Shown: positions 45,892 to 54,477 of the stretch, one piece after another
Layout of the letters: every line of letters starts with the position of its first letter
How positions within the stretch are numbered: the first letter of the stretch is position 1
From: Psychroflexus gondwanensis ACAM 44
Lineage (GTDB): Bacteria; Bacteroidota; Bacteroidia; Flavobacteriales; Flavobacteriaceae
Reading direction: 5' to 3'
NCBI RefSeq assembly: GCF_000355905.1
Contig: NZ_APLF01000004.1
Span: 62,001 to 126,000, forward strand
Length of the DNA: 64,000 nt
The notes under the pieces: model-generated
What the model was told of the DNA's origin: nothing
What the model saw: only the letters and a program-made list of their open reading frames with translations
Databases searched by the model: none
Position numbers and translations under genes: made by a program

Positions 45892-46469
45892 TTTTAGAAA
45901 ATTTAAAACAAAAGCGTATCATTTTAGCATCAGGATCCCCTAGGCGACAGGAAATTTTGACTTCCATAGGTGTGGATTTTGAGATAGAATTGCGGTCTGT
46001 TGATGAAGTCTTTAGCGAGACCTTACAACATCATGAGATCAGCGATTATTTAGCTCAGTTAAAAGCAGATCAATTTCAAGATTTGAAACCAGAGGACATA
46101 CTCATTACTGGAGACACTATTGTTTGGCATCAAGACAAGGCGCTAAATAAGCCTCAAAACAGAAATGAAGCTTTCGAAATGCTGAGTTCCCTCTCCAATG
46201 CAACACATGAGGTAATTTCTTCGGTTTGTATAAAAACCCAAGACAAAACTGAAACCCTTTATGATTCTTCGGAAGTTACTTTCAAGGCTCTTACTAAGGA
46301 TGAAATCTCGCATTATATCGACACCTACTCACCTTATGATAAAGCGGGAGCCTATGGCATCCAAGAATGGATAGGACAAATTGGTATTTCAGAAATAAAA
46401 GGCTCGTTTTATACCGTTATGGGATTTCCAATACATTTAGTCTATCACAAGTTATCGAACTTAAAATAA
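45888..46469 (+). CDS. Maf family nucleotide pyrophosphatase
   Basis: Maf proteins hydrolyse nucleoside triphosphates such as dTTP/UTP or modified ones to monophosphates. The 193 residues carry ASGSPRRQEIL at the start, ITGDTIV with the catalytic aspartate, and DKAGAYGIQEW. I use the ATG at 45888, where MILENLKQKRIILASGS is the natural N-terminus; the longer frame from 45861 is inside the UbiA gene. Confidence 0.93.
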   Translation: MILENLKQKRIILASGSPRRQEILTSIGVDFEIELRSVDEVFSETLQHHEISDYLAQLKADQFQDLKPEDILITGDTIVWHQDKALNKPQNRNEAFEMLSSLSNATHEVISSVCIKTQDKTETLYDSSEVTFKALTKDEISHYIDTYSPYDKAGAYGIQEWIGQIGISEIKGSFYTVMGFPIHLVYHKLSNLK

Positions 46470-46474
46470 TCATA

Positions 46475-47356
46475 ATGAGAACACTACCGCTCCTTTTTCT
46501 TATCTTTCTTGTAAGCTGCCAAACTAAGACCCAAAATAAAGCTGTTGATGACAATTTTGAAAAAAGAAATCTATCAACTGAATTCAAATCGTATTGGTAT
46601 GATGGAAACGCTGAATTGAACAGTTATGATTTGGAATTTTATAGATACGGTGAAAAGCGAAAAGGCAAAGCAATGCTTATTTTTGTGACCGAAGACTTTT
46701 TAAGTGAAGCGCAAGTTAAAGCCAATTCCAAATCGGAAACGACACGTTCTGTCATGAAGCTGAATTCCACAAAAAAATTCAACACTGGGATTTATCCTTA
46801 CAGCATAATGCAAAGCGCCTTTTTTCCACTTGGCGAGCAGAGACCTCTCTTAAAATTAACCTCTAGCGTTCAAGAATGGTGCGGACAATCTTATGCTCAA
46901 TTAAATCACAGAGGTGATTTTAAATTGAGAACACATTCCTATTTTGAAGGGGAAGCAGATTCAACATTTATATTAAAGCCTGTCTTAACAGAAAATCAAA
47001 TTTGGATTCAGCTCAGAATAGCTCCAAAGGAGTTGAGGCTTGGGAAACAGGACATCTTGCCAGATTTTTCCTTTCTACAGCTCAATCATGAAAAATTTAA
47101 AACCTATTCAGCTTCTATTGAACAAAAAGAAAACGACTACCTCACTACAACTTTGAGATATAATCAATTAGGAAGAGTCTTAAAAATCTACCAAGAGAAG
47201 TCCTTTCCGTTTGAAATTACAAAGTGGGAAGAGATGGAAATTAAAGGGAAGGATACACTAATTTCTAAGGCAAATAAATTGCAAACTTTAAAGACAGAAT
47301 ACTGGCAAAAAAACTCGGACAAATATCTACATTTGCGGGATAGTTTAAGTCTATAA
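46475..47356 (+). CDS. Lipoprotein of unknown function downstream of maf
   Basis: This is a 293-residue protein with a lipoprotein signal (LLFLIFLVSC, cysteine at residue 13). It is expected to be lipid-anchored in the envelope. The remainder is beta-rich with conserved-looking blocks ELNSYDLEFYRYGEKRKGKA and VQEWCGQSYAQLNHRGDFK. I do not know a function. Homologues are often mislabelled as septum inhibitor Maf because of the neighbour. The start is ATG 46475, five bases past the maf stop; the longer frame from 46367 lies in maf. Confidence 0.75.
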   Translation: MRTLPLLFLIFLVSCQTKTQNKAVDDNFEKRNLSTEFKSYWYDGNAELNSYDLEFYRYGEKRKGKAMLIFVTEDFLSEAQVKANSKSETTRSVMKLNSTKKFNTGIYPYSIMQSAFFPLGEQRPLLKLTSSVQEWCGQSYAQLNHRGDFKLRTHSYFEGEADSTFILKPVLTENQIWIQLRIAPKELRLGKQDILPDFSFLQLNHEKFKTYSASIEQKENDYLTTTLRYNQLGRVLKIYQEKSFPFEITKWEEMEIKGKDTLISKANKLQTLKTEYWQKNSDKYLHLRDSLSL

Positions 47357-47359
47357 GTT

Positions 47360-47905
47360 ATGGTTGAAACTCTTTTTTTTCAATATGAATCCCAGATTAT
47401 TTGGACAGCTATAGTTGTCTTTCTTCTTTTATTACTCAGGTTCACTTTAAAGCAATCTGCAAAGCGAATTGCTAAACGAGATGAACTCAATTTTGTAAGA
47501 ACACGACTCATTTTTAAATACATTAATGTCTTGGTATTTTTTATAGCTGTGTTCTCACTTTTACTCATTTGGGGAGTGGAAATAAGAGAACTTGCACTCG
47601 TTTTTTCCTCTGTGTTTGCTGTGTTAGGTATTGGTTTATTTGCCATATGGTCTGTATTGAGCAATATAACCTCTGGAATTATTATGTTTTTTTCTTTTCC
47701 TTATAAAATTGGAGATAAAATTAAAATTCACGATAAAGACTTTCCCGTTGTTGGAATTATAGAAGATATTAAAGCTTTTCAACTGCATTTGCGAACAGAT
47801 GAAGACGAACTAATTACCTATCCCAATAATTTAATCCTTCAAAAGTCGGTAACCCTTCTTAAAAAAGACGCCCTTCTGGACAAGCCTGATTACGGAGATC
47901 GTTAA
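47360..47905 (+). CDS. Small MscS-family mechanosensitive channel protein
   Basis: This 181-residue protein is a short member of the MscS fold. It has three hydrophobic segments (about 12-30, 55-72, 75-100). The pore-lining third segment leads into the beta domain (SNITSGIIMFFSFPYKIGDKI). The usual C-terminal alpha/beta domain is reduced. It lies three bases after the lipoprotein gene, the last gene of the six-gene run. Confidence 0.82.
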   Translation: MVETLFFQYESQIIWTAIVVFLLLLLRFTLKQSAKRIAKRDELNFVRTRLIFKYINVLVFFIAVFSLLLIWGVEIRELALVFSSVFAVLGIGLFAIWSVLSNITSGIIMFFSFPYKIGDKIKIHDKDFPVVGIIEDIKAFQLHLRTDEDELITYPNNLILQKSVTLLKKDALLDKPDYGDR

Positions 47906-47944
47906 AAATTTTTTGAATCAAGCCCATAATAATATTTAGGCATT

Positions 47945-47952
47945 TATATTTG
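47945..47952 (+). promoter_or_regulatory. Promoter -7 element upstream of the PIG-L gene
   Basis: TATATTTG lies 15 bases before the ATG at 47968. A TTG (47913-47915) is 29 bases upstream, longer than usual. If used, it separates the PIG-L-symporter unit from the run before it. Confidence 0.4.
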
Positions 47953-47967
47953 GTGAAAATTAAGGTT

Positions 47968-50448
47968 ATGACAAAAACGTTATTGTGCAGTATTTTTCTA
48001 TTTTTAAATGCATTATGCTATAGCCAAACCCCACAGAAGCTCGCCTCTTCAGAAATATACCAACATATAAAATCACTCAATTTTCTAGGTAACGTTTTAT
48101 ATATCGCGGCTCATCCAGATGATGAAAACACAAGCTTAATTACTTATTTTTCTAAGCAGCGCTATGCAAAAACGACCTATTTATCGCTCACTCGTGGTGA
48201 CGGAGGCCAAAATTTAATAGGTTCTGAGCTCGGTGAAAAGTTGGGTATGATTCGTACTCAAGAATTACTAAAAGCGAGAACTACAGATGGAGGTCAACAG
48301 TGGTTCACTAGAGCTATAGATTTCGGCTATTCAAAAACACCAGAGGAAACTTTAGACATCTGGGATAAAGAAAAAATACTTTCCGATGTTGTCTGGGCGA
48401 TAAGAACACATCGACCAGATATCATTATCAACCGGTTTAACCACAGAACTTCAGGAGCCACCCATGGTCACCACACTTCCTCTGCCATTCTTAGCACAGA
48501 AGCTTTTGATCTTGCTGGCCAAGACGATAAATTCACTTCTCAGTTAGAACTGGTCGAAGCTTGGTCTCCAAAAAGAGCTTTCTTTAATACCTCTTGGTGG
48601 TTTTATGGAAGCCAGGAAGCATTCGACAAAGCAGATAAAACTAATTTTATTGAATTGGAAATCAATACGTTTTATCCTTTAGAAGGTTTATCTAATAATG
48701 AAATTTCTGCTTTAAGTAGAAGTCAGCACAAATCTCAAGGCTTTGGAAATACGGGATCTAGGGGAGATAAAACGGAATATATTGAATTAATTAAAGGTGA
48801 AAAACTTGGAGGAAATGATCCTTTTCATGGAATTGATACGTCTTGGAATCGTATTCCACAAGGAAAAGCTATTGGGGATATCCTGTACAAGGTTGAAGAA
48901 GATTTTGAATTTAAACAACCCTGGGAGGTTATTCCTCAATTATTGGAGGCAGAACAACTTATACATTCTATTAAGGATGAGTTTTGGAGAGCTCAAAAAA
49001 GCAAGCAAATTCAATCTATTATCCAGGCTTGCTTAGGTCTTTTCGTTGAAGTCCAAAGTGAAATGGCCTATGCCAATCCCGGTGATGACATACAAATTGA
49101 AATGGAAATCATAAACAGAAGCCCAGTTGATATTCAATTGAAGTCTGTTTCTTACCGAGGAGAACCAGTCGACGTGGAGCAGACTGTGCTTGATAACAAT
49201 AATAACATTAGATTTTCCACAGTGTTCAACTTAGGTTCAGAAGAAAATTACACCACACCTTATTGGTTAAAGGAGAAGGCAGAATTAGGTATTTATAAGG
49301 TTGAGGATAAGTCTCTGATAGGTTTGCCAGAATCGCCAAAACCTATTCAATTTACATTCAATTTTGATATTGAAGGAAAATCCTTTACTCTTAAAAAACC
49401 TCTGATTTACAAGTACAACGATCCTGTGAAGGGGGAAGTATATGAGAATTTTGAAATCCTTCCTGAAGCCTCTTTAGATTTTGATAAGTCAGTTTATGTC
49501 TTCAAAAATTCTGAAACAAAGAGCGTTCAAGTAAACGTCAAAGCCTTCAAAGAATCTGTTGTTGGACAACTCAAATTAAATCTTCCAAAGGACTGGAAAG
49601 TCTCCCCAAACTACCACGAGGTTACTTTAAATTCAAAAGGTGAAAGCAAAAGCTTTAGTTTTGAAATCACTCCTTTATCAACTTCTGAAACAATGATTTC
49701 TCCCGAGTTAAAGCTGTCTAAAACCACCTTAAATAAATCGGTTACTACCATAGAATACGATCACATTGGGACACATAACCTCATTGAAGAGGCCTCAGCA
49801 AAACTAGTAAATTTAGATATCAAACTTAGCCAAAAACGCATAGCCTATATTTCTGGAGCAGGTTCTAGTGTAGCTTCCAACTTAAAAGATCTGGGTTTTT
49901 ACGTAGAAGAATTTTCGCCTAATGATCTTACTCAACAAAAGCTAAGAGAATTTGATGTTGTCATTATGGGCATTAGAGCATACAATATCCATGAATCTTT
50001 GGCCTACAAGCAATCCTTTTTATTTGAATTTGTTCAAAATGGAGGGACTATGATTGTTCAATACAATACCAATAGAGGACTAAAAACAGATAAGATTTCC
50101 CCTTTCCCTATGCAAATGTCTCGGGATCGAGTGACCGAAGAAAAAGCTGAAGTTAGATTTCTGAAACCCAACCATAGAGTTTTGAATACCCCCAACAAAA
50201 TCTACAAGTCAGATTTTGAAGGTTGGGTCCAAGAGCGAGGACTTTATTTTCCTGACCAATGGTCGGAAAAACTAACCCCTATTCTCTCCATGAACGATAA
50301 GAATGAAACTCCAAAAAACGGGAGTATTCTAGTGGGTAAGTACGGGAAAGGTCATTATATTTATACAGGCTTAAGTTTCTTTAGAGAATTACCCGCGGGT
50401 GTTCCAGGAGCTTATAAACTGATTTCTAACTTAATTTCCATAGAATAG
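47968..50448 (+). CDS. Exported PIG-L/LmbE deacetylase with C-terminal accessory domains
   Basis: This is an 826-residue protein with a signal peptide (1-20, ending CYSQ). The N-terminal third is a PIG-L zinc-dependent N-acetyl sugar deacetylase domain, with IAAHPDDEN (H49, D51, D52) and the later HHTS motif region (ATHGHHTSSAIL). The middle (about 370-610) is beta-rich, with immunoglobulin-like repeats. The C-terminal (about 625-820) looks like a glutamine-amidotransferase-like fold (ISGAGSSVASNLKDLGFYV, VVIMGIRAYN). The ATG at 47968 is preferred to the TTG at 47950. The sugar substrate is unknown. It is followed by a 37-residue membrane gene and a sodium symporter. Confidence 0.88.
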   Translation: MTKTLLCSIFLFLNALCYSQTPQKLASSEIYQHIKSLNFLGNVLYIAAHPDDENTSLITYFSKQRYAKTTYLSLTRGDGGQNLIGSELGEKLGMIRTQELLKARTTDGGQQWFTRAIDFGYSKTPEETLDIWDKEKILSDVVWAIRTHRPDIIINRFNHRTSGATHGHHTSSAILSTEAFDLAGQDDKFTSQLELVEAWSPKRAFFNTSWWFYGSQEAFDKADKTNFIELEINTFYPLEGLSNNEISALSRSQHKSQGFGNTGSRGDKTEYIELIKGEKLGGNDPFHGIDTSWNRIPQGKAIGDILYKVEEDFEFKQPWEVIPQLLEAEQLIHSIKDEFWRAQKSKQIQSIIQACLGLFVEVQSEMAYANPGDDIQIEMEIINRSPVDIQLKSVSYRGEPVDVEQTVLDNNNNIRFSTVFNLGSEENYTTPYWLKEKAELGIYKVEDKSLIGLPESPKPIQFTFNFDIEGKSFTLKKPLIYKYNDPVKGEVYENFEILPEASLDFDKSVYVFKNSETKSVQVNVKAFKESVVGQLKLNLPKDWKVSPNYHEVTLNSKGESKSFSFEITPLSTSETMISPELKLSKTTLNKSVTTIEYDHIGTHNLIEEASAKLVNLDIKLSQKRIAYISGAGSSVASNLKDLGFYVEEFSPNDLTQQKLREFDVVIMGIRAYNIHESLAYKQSFLFEFVQNGGTMIVQYNTNRGLKTDKISPFPMQMSRDRVTEEKAEVRFLKPNHRVLNTPNKIYKSDFEGWVQERGLYFPDQWSEKLTPILSMNDKNETPKNGSILVGKYGKGHYIYTGLSFFRELPAGVPGAYKLISNLISIE

Positions 50449-50449
50449 G

Positions 50450-50563
50450 ATGTCGAAATCACCTCAAAAATACGTTTGGAAAACGGCCTATACTTGGGTC
50501 TTGATTTTAAACGTTTTATATATTCTAGGATTTTATTTATTCATGAAGTGGTTTCAAAATTAA
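50450..50563 (+). CDS. 37-residue single-pass membrane protein
   Basis: This short frame starts at ATG 50450, one base after the PIG-L stop, and ends four bases before the symporter start. It encodes MSKSPQKYVWKT, then a hydrophobic helix of about 20 residues (YTWVLILNVLYILGFYLF), then MKWFQN. The basic N-terminus favours inside location. Exact fit between two genes, lack of internal stops and one clean helix support translation. Small subunits partnering sodium symporters are known (for example DUF4212 types); this one is shorter, and its role is inference. Confidence 0.7.
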   Translation: MSKSPQKYVWKTAYTWVLILNVLYILGFYLFMKWFQN

Positions 50564-50567
50564 ATTC

Positions 50568-52265
50568 ATGGAGGTTTTAGATTTTATTATTCTGTTTGCA
50601 ACTCTTGCTTTTATCGTTATTTATGGCAGTTTAAAGTCCCGTAAAAATGCTAATGTTAACGATTTCATTAAAGGTGGCAATAAATCGGAATGGTGGACTG
50701 TTGGTTTGTCAGTTATGGCAACACAGGCAAGTGCCATTACCTTTTTATCGACACCAGGACAGGCCTTTCACGATGGGATGGGCTTTGTTCAGTTTTATTT
50801 TGGTTTACCTATTGCTATGGTTATTATTTGCGTGGTCTTCCTTCCTATTTACTACCGCCTTAAAGTATATACTGCTTATGAGTACCTAGAGTCTCGCTTC
50901 GATTTAAAGACCCGAACCCTTACAGCTGGTCTGTTTTTAATACAAAGAAGTTTAGCTGCGGGTATCACTATATACGCTCCGTCTATCATACTTTCAGCTG
51001 TTTTAGGGTGGAATTTATTTTATCTCAATATCATTATTGGCATACTAGTGATCATCTATACCGTTACGGGAGGAACCCAAGCCGTAAATGTGACTCAAAA
51101 GCAACAAATGGCTGTTATCTTCATTGGTATGATCATCGCTTTTATTATGATTTTTTCTTTTTTACCAGAAGATATCACTTTCGATAAAGCCATGAAAATC
51201 GCTGGTGCTAACAACAAATTAGATGTCCTTGACTTTTCATTAAGTTTTGATAACCGATACACATTTTGGAGTGGAATTTTTGGCGGCACTTTCTTAGCAC
51301 TTTCCTATTTTGGAACAGACCAAAGTCAAGTCCAGCGTTATCTCTCTGGGAGAAGTTTAAGGGAAAGCCAAATGGGACTTATCTTTAACGGTGTTTTAAA
51401 AGTGCCTTTACAATTTTTCATCTTATTAATTGGTGTGATGGTATTTGTATTTTACCAATTCAATTACTCTCCTATCAATTTTAACCCAGCAGCTAAAATT
51501 GCAGTTGAAGAGTCTGAATATGCCTCAGAATTTGAAAATTTAGAAACACAACTTAGAACTGTCCAGGATAAAAAGAAGAACTTGGCCAATCAGTTTTCTA
51601 TGGACGTTTCAGAAATCGAAAGTCAAAACCTACAGAGTAGGTTAAAAAACCTCAATACTCAAGAAGTTAGTCTTAGAGATGATGCGAAAACCATTATATC
51701 TAAAGTGGATGGTAAAATTGAAACCAACGACAAAGATTACGTTTTCATTCACTTTATCCTCAACAACTTACCCAAAGGTTTGGTGGGCTTGCTTCTTGCA
51801 GTGATCCTATCGGCAGCGATGTCTTCAACAGCTTCAGAATTGAATGCCTTGGCTTCCACAACTACAATTGATTTGTACAAAAGAAATAAAACCCCTGAAA
51901 TGAGTGAAAAGCATTACTTATATTCTACAAAGTGGTTTACACTTGGCTGGGGAATCTTTGCTATTGTAGTCGCTTGCACAGCCAATTTATTCGACAACCT
52001 GATCCAATTGGTAAATATTATAGGTTCCATCTTTTATGGTAATGTATTGGGTATATTCTTGCTTGCCTTTTTCATAACCTATGTAAAGAGCAGAGCTGTT
52101 TTTATCGCTGCCATCATCACTCAAATCATCGTTATTTATGGCTATTTTAACGACTGGATGCCATATTTATGGCTGAATCTATTTGGCTGTGGATTGGTCA
52201 TGATGATTGCTATTCTCCTACAAACGTTCACAAAAAAACCGACTCAAGACATTGAATCGGTTTAA
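50568..52265 (+). CDS. Sodium:solute symporter (SSS family) with a coiled-coil insertion
   Basis: This is a 565-residue sodium-coupled transporter of the SLC5-like family with about 13 helices; the solute is unknown, perhaps a sugar given the PIG-L neighbour. Family parts are WWTVGLSVMATQASAITFLS (40-59), TVTGGTQAVNVTQKQQ and LSYFGTDQSQVQRYLSGRS. A charged segment of about 80 residues (about 308-390), rich in K, E and Q with heptad character, interrupts the membrane domain between two helices. SAAMSSTASELNALASTTTI follows it. A hairpin overlaps the last codons. Confidence 0.92.
   Translation: MEVLDFIILFATLAFIVIYGSLKSRKNANVNDFIKGGNKSEWWTVGLSVMATQASAITFLSTPGQAFHDGMGFVQFYFGLPIAMVIICVVFLPIYYRLKVYTAYEYLESRFDLKTRTLTAGLFLIQRSLAAGITIYAPSIILSAVLGWNLFYLNIIIGILVIIYTVTGGTQAVNVTQKQQMAVIFIGMIIAFIMIFSFLPEDITFDKAMKIAGANNKLDVLDFSLSFDNRYTFWSGIFGGTFLALSYFGTDQSQVQRYLSGRSLRESQMGLIFNGVLKVPLQFFILLIGVMVFVFYQFNYSPINFNPAAKIAVEESEYASEFENLETQLRTVQDKKKNLANQFSMDVSEIESQNLQSRLKNLNTQEVSLRDDAKTIISKVDGKIETNDKDYVFIHFILNNLPKGLVGLLLAVILSAAMSSTASELNALASTTTIDLYKRNKTPEMSEKHYLYSTKWFTLGWGIFAIVVACTANLFDNLIQLVNIIGSIFYGNVLGIFLLAFFITYVKSRAVFIAAIITQIIVIYGYFNDWMPYLWLNLFGCGLVMMIAILLQTFTKKPTQDIESV
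52236..52263 (-). terminator. Terminator hairpin inside the 3' end of the symporter gene
   Basis: AAACCGA pairs with TCGGTTT (52236-52242 with 52257-52263), and TCAA pairs with TTGA inside, closing GACA. Read on the minus strand the stem is followed by seven T, so it fits termination of the convergent DUF2911 transcript. Confidence 0.6.
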
Positions 52266-52358
52266 TGATAATTTTATAAAGGGTTTTAGTTAACGCCCCA
52301 TTACTTTAATGAATCTTAAGGGTCTTTCAGAAATAGAAGTTTTTTTTGCTTCGACGAG

Positions 52359-52388
52359 GAATCTTTTTTTTTAAAAAAAAGGAGATTC
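52359..52388. repeat. Inverted repeat with T/A tracts between convergent genes
   Basis: GAATCT plus eight T is followed by eight A, GG and AGATTC, forming a stem with a two-base bulge. It lies in the 194-base gap between the symporter and DUF2911 stops. It could aid termination; no other feature is seen in this gap. Confidence 0.4.
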
Positions 52389-52459
52389 TTCAGTTGCTAA
52401 AACAGTTCCATCAGAATGACAACATAATGTTTGAGAAAGCCTATTAAAAGAAAAACTAA

Positions 52460-53302
52460 TTATTTAGCGTTCCATTCTTTTAAAGAATCTTCATTCATCT
52501 TGATATAATCTGAATTCCCAGCTTTTTTAGCACCTGCTAAAGAGGCTTTAGCAGTTTCTATTGCTTTATCTTTTTTGTCATTAGCAGCATAGATCAATGA
52601 CTGCTGTCTTTGCATCCAAAATGGTTTAACCTCCAACATAGCCATTCCCTTTTCCATCCACTCTTCTGCTTTATTCAAATCCTTATTAGCATTGAGGTAA
52701 TATATGGCAGAATCAAAATAATCGTTGGCAGAAGGACCGCTCATTATAGCATTTACACTTTCCATAACGAGATCATCTGTCGGAAAACTGATTGGCACTT
52801 CTACCATGGTCTTCTCCCAAGAAATCTGAAGATGTGCTTTGTCCATCTGTAAAGCACCTAAATCAATACTTAAAGTTTCAACCATATGGTTTAGTGATTT
52901 TACGGGAACATTTACCATAGCAACAACAGCATCTTCATTCCAAGTTTTGGGTAGGCCCCAATTATCGGTGTCTTCGTAAAAAAAGACATCCCAACTCTCT
53001 TTATTAGGAGTACTATAGACAGCATAACTTCCAGCTTCTAAAGCTTGTTCACCTATTTCTACATCGGTAGAAAAAGTGATGATCGTATTTTCATTGGCTC
53101 CTGTTCTCCACCGCTTGTTGTAAGGAACAAGATTTCCAAACACCGCTCTTCCTTTGGCAGAAGGTCTAGAGTAAGCAATTGATACTTCAGACAAACCAAC
53201 CATTTGGGTGGTGTTCGAATTTGGACTTGGTTGTGGAGCCTCCACCTGAGCAAAAATAGACATGGAGAACGTTAGCACTAAGGCTGTTAAAAATGTTTTC
53301 AT
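52460..53302 (-). CDS. Exported DUF2911 domain protein
   Basis: This 280-residue protein has a signal peptide (1-18, ending IFAQ) and a DUF2911 domain (about 25-185). Its key blocks are VSIAYSRPSAKGRAVFGNLVP, RTGANENTIITFSTDV and GLPKTWNEDAVVAMVNVPVK. The last 90 residues form helical, TPR-like pairs (ANKDLNKAEEWMEKGMAML). The family is common in Bacteroidota and of unknown function. It is a single gene convergent with the symporter. Confidence 0.85.
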   Translation of the reverse strand: MKTFLTALVLTFSMSIFAQVEAPQPSPNSNTTQMVGLSEVSIAYSRPSAKGRAVFGNLVPYNKRWRTGANENTIITFSTDVEIGEQALEAGSYAVYSTPNKESWDVFFYEDTDNWGLPKTWNEDAVVAMVNVPVKSLNHMVETLSIDLGALQMDKAHLQISWEKTMVEVPISFPTDDLVMESVNAIMSGPSANDYFDSAIYYLNANKDLNKAEEWMEKGMAMLEVKPFWMQRQQSLIYAANDKKDKAIETAKASLAGAKKAGNSDYIKMNEDSLKEWNAK

Positions 53303-53393
53303 AGTGTTTTTTATATTTAAATTTTCAGTTTAACAATTAAATTTAAAGATAAGTAAATATATGTGTTAGAAATTGTTTGTCTCATTAAAATAC

Positions 53394-53428
53394 TTGCACA
53401 AAATTCCTATTACAAATCCTTATCTTTG
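53394..53428 (+). promoter_or_regulatory. Promoter of kdsA
   Basis: TTG (53394-53396) is followed after 24 bases by TATCTTTG (53421-53428). The kdsA ATG is 15 bases downstream. The element overlaps the longer upstream frame, which supports the later start. Confidence 0.5.
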
Positions 53429-53443
53429 AAAAAAATTAAAAAA

Positions 53444-54262
53444 ATGGATTTGCAACTTATTCCAAGACTAAAACATACCAACTCTTCCAACTTTTTCTTA
53501 CTAGCTGGACCCTGTGCTATAGAAGGTGAAGATATGGCGATGAGAATAGCCGAACGCATCTTAGAAATTACTGATAAGCTAGAAATCCCTTTTGTATTTA
53601 AAGGCTCTTTCAAGAAAGCAAACCGAAGTAGAATAGATAGTTTTACAGGAATAGGTGATGAAAAAGCCTTAGAAATCCTCAAAAAAGTGAGTGAAAAATT
53701 TGATGTGCCGACGGTTACAGATATTCACCAAGAGAGTGATGCTGCAATGGCTGCAAAGTATGTGGACGTCTTACAAATTCCTGCTTTCTTAGTACGACAA
53801 ACCGATTTACTTGTTGCAGCAGCAGAAACAGGTAAGGTCATCAATCTTAAAAAAGGACAATTTATGAGTCCTGAAAGTATGCAGCATGCAGCGCAAAAAA
53901 TAAAGGATTCTGGCAATGATAAAGTGATGATTACAGATCGTGGAACCATGTTTGGGTATCAAGACTTAATTGTAGATTTTAGAGGTATTCCAACGATGCG
54001 GGGTTATGCTTCAACAGTTTTAGACGTCACCCATTCTTTACAACAACCCAACCAATCTTCTGGAGTGACAGGAGGAAGACCAGAAATGATTGAAACTATT
54101 GCTAGAGCCGGAATAGTCAATAATGTAGATGGACTGTTTATTGAAACTCACTTTAATCCAAGCGAAGCTAAAAGTGATGGCGCCAATATGCTCAATATAG
54201 ATTTACTGGAAGGGATTCTAACCCGTTTGGTCAAAATAAGACAGACTATTAACCAATTTTAA
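53444..54262 (+). CDS. kdsA: 3-deoxy-8-phosphooctulonate synthase
   Basis: KdsA condenses PEP with arabinose 5-phosphate, the first KDO-specific step of lipopolysaccharide core synthesis. The 272 residues show LLAGPCAIEGED, FKGSFKKANRSR, TDIHQ, DVLQIPAFLVRQTDL, KKGQFMSP and TERGTMFGYQ-like TDRGTMFGYQD. I use the ATG at 53444; the longer frame from 53363 contains the promoter. The stop overlaps the xseB stop by four bases. The kdsC-like phosphatase is at 44472. Confidence 0.96.
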   Translation: MDLQLIPRLKHTNSSNFFLLAGPCAIEGEDMAMRIAERILEITDKLEIPFVFKGSFKKANRSRIDSFTGIGDEKALEILKKVSEKFDVPTVTDIHQESDAAMAAKYVDVLQIPAFLVRQTDLLVAAAETGKVINLKKGQFMSPESMQHAAQKIKDSGNDKVMITDRGTMFGYQDLIVDFRGIPTMRGYASTVLDVTHSLQQPNQSSGVTGGRPEMIETIARAGIVNNVDGLFIETHFNPSEAKSDGANMLNIDLLEGILTRLVKIRQTINQF

Positions 54263-54477
54263 TCATCGGAATCCTCGTTTAAATCTACCATATCATCTAG
54301 AGCCGAATTGACTTCGGTCTCGGTTTTGGTTAACACTGTTTTACAATACTTAATCAACTCTGAAGCTCGTTCTACCTTTTTGGTAAGTTCGTCTACAGAC
54401 ACCGAGTCATTTTCGATTTTTGAAACTATTGTTTTTAATTCGCTTAAAGCAGTTTCGTAGTTTTTAATTTTTTCCAT
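54259..54477 (-). CDS. xseB: Exodeoxyribonuclease VII small subunit
   Basis: This 72-residue helical subunit of exonuclease VII binds the large subunit and supports single-strand DNA degradation. YETALSELKTIVSKIENDSV and LTKKVERASELIKYCKTVL are typical. The start overlaps the xseA stop by 14 bases, as expected for co-translated partners. Confidence 0.93.
   Translation of the reverse strand: MEKIKNYETALSELKTIVSKIENDSVSVDELTKKVERASELIKYCKTVLTKTETEVNSALDDMVDLNEDSDD

Noticed and set aside
46367-46474. Longer start for the lipoprotein gene
   Set aside because: The added codons are inside maf, and they would bury the lipoprotein signal that begins at 46475.
52359-52388. T/A-tract inverted repeat as a mobile-element end
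   Set aside because: No matching second end, transposase or target duplication nearby; more simply a terminator-like sequence.
53363-53443. Longer start for kdsA
   Set aside because: The region contains the -33/-7 promoter; the kdsA family N-terminus starts at 53444.
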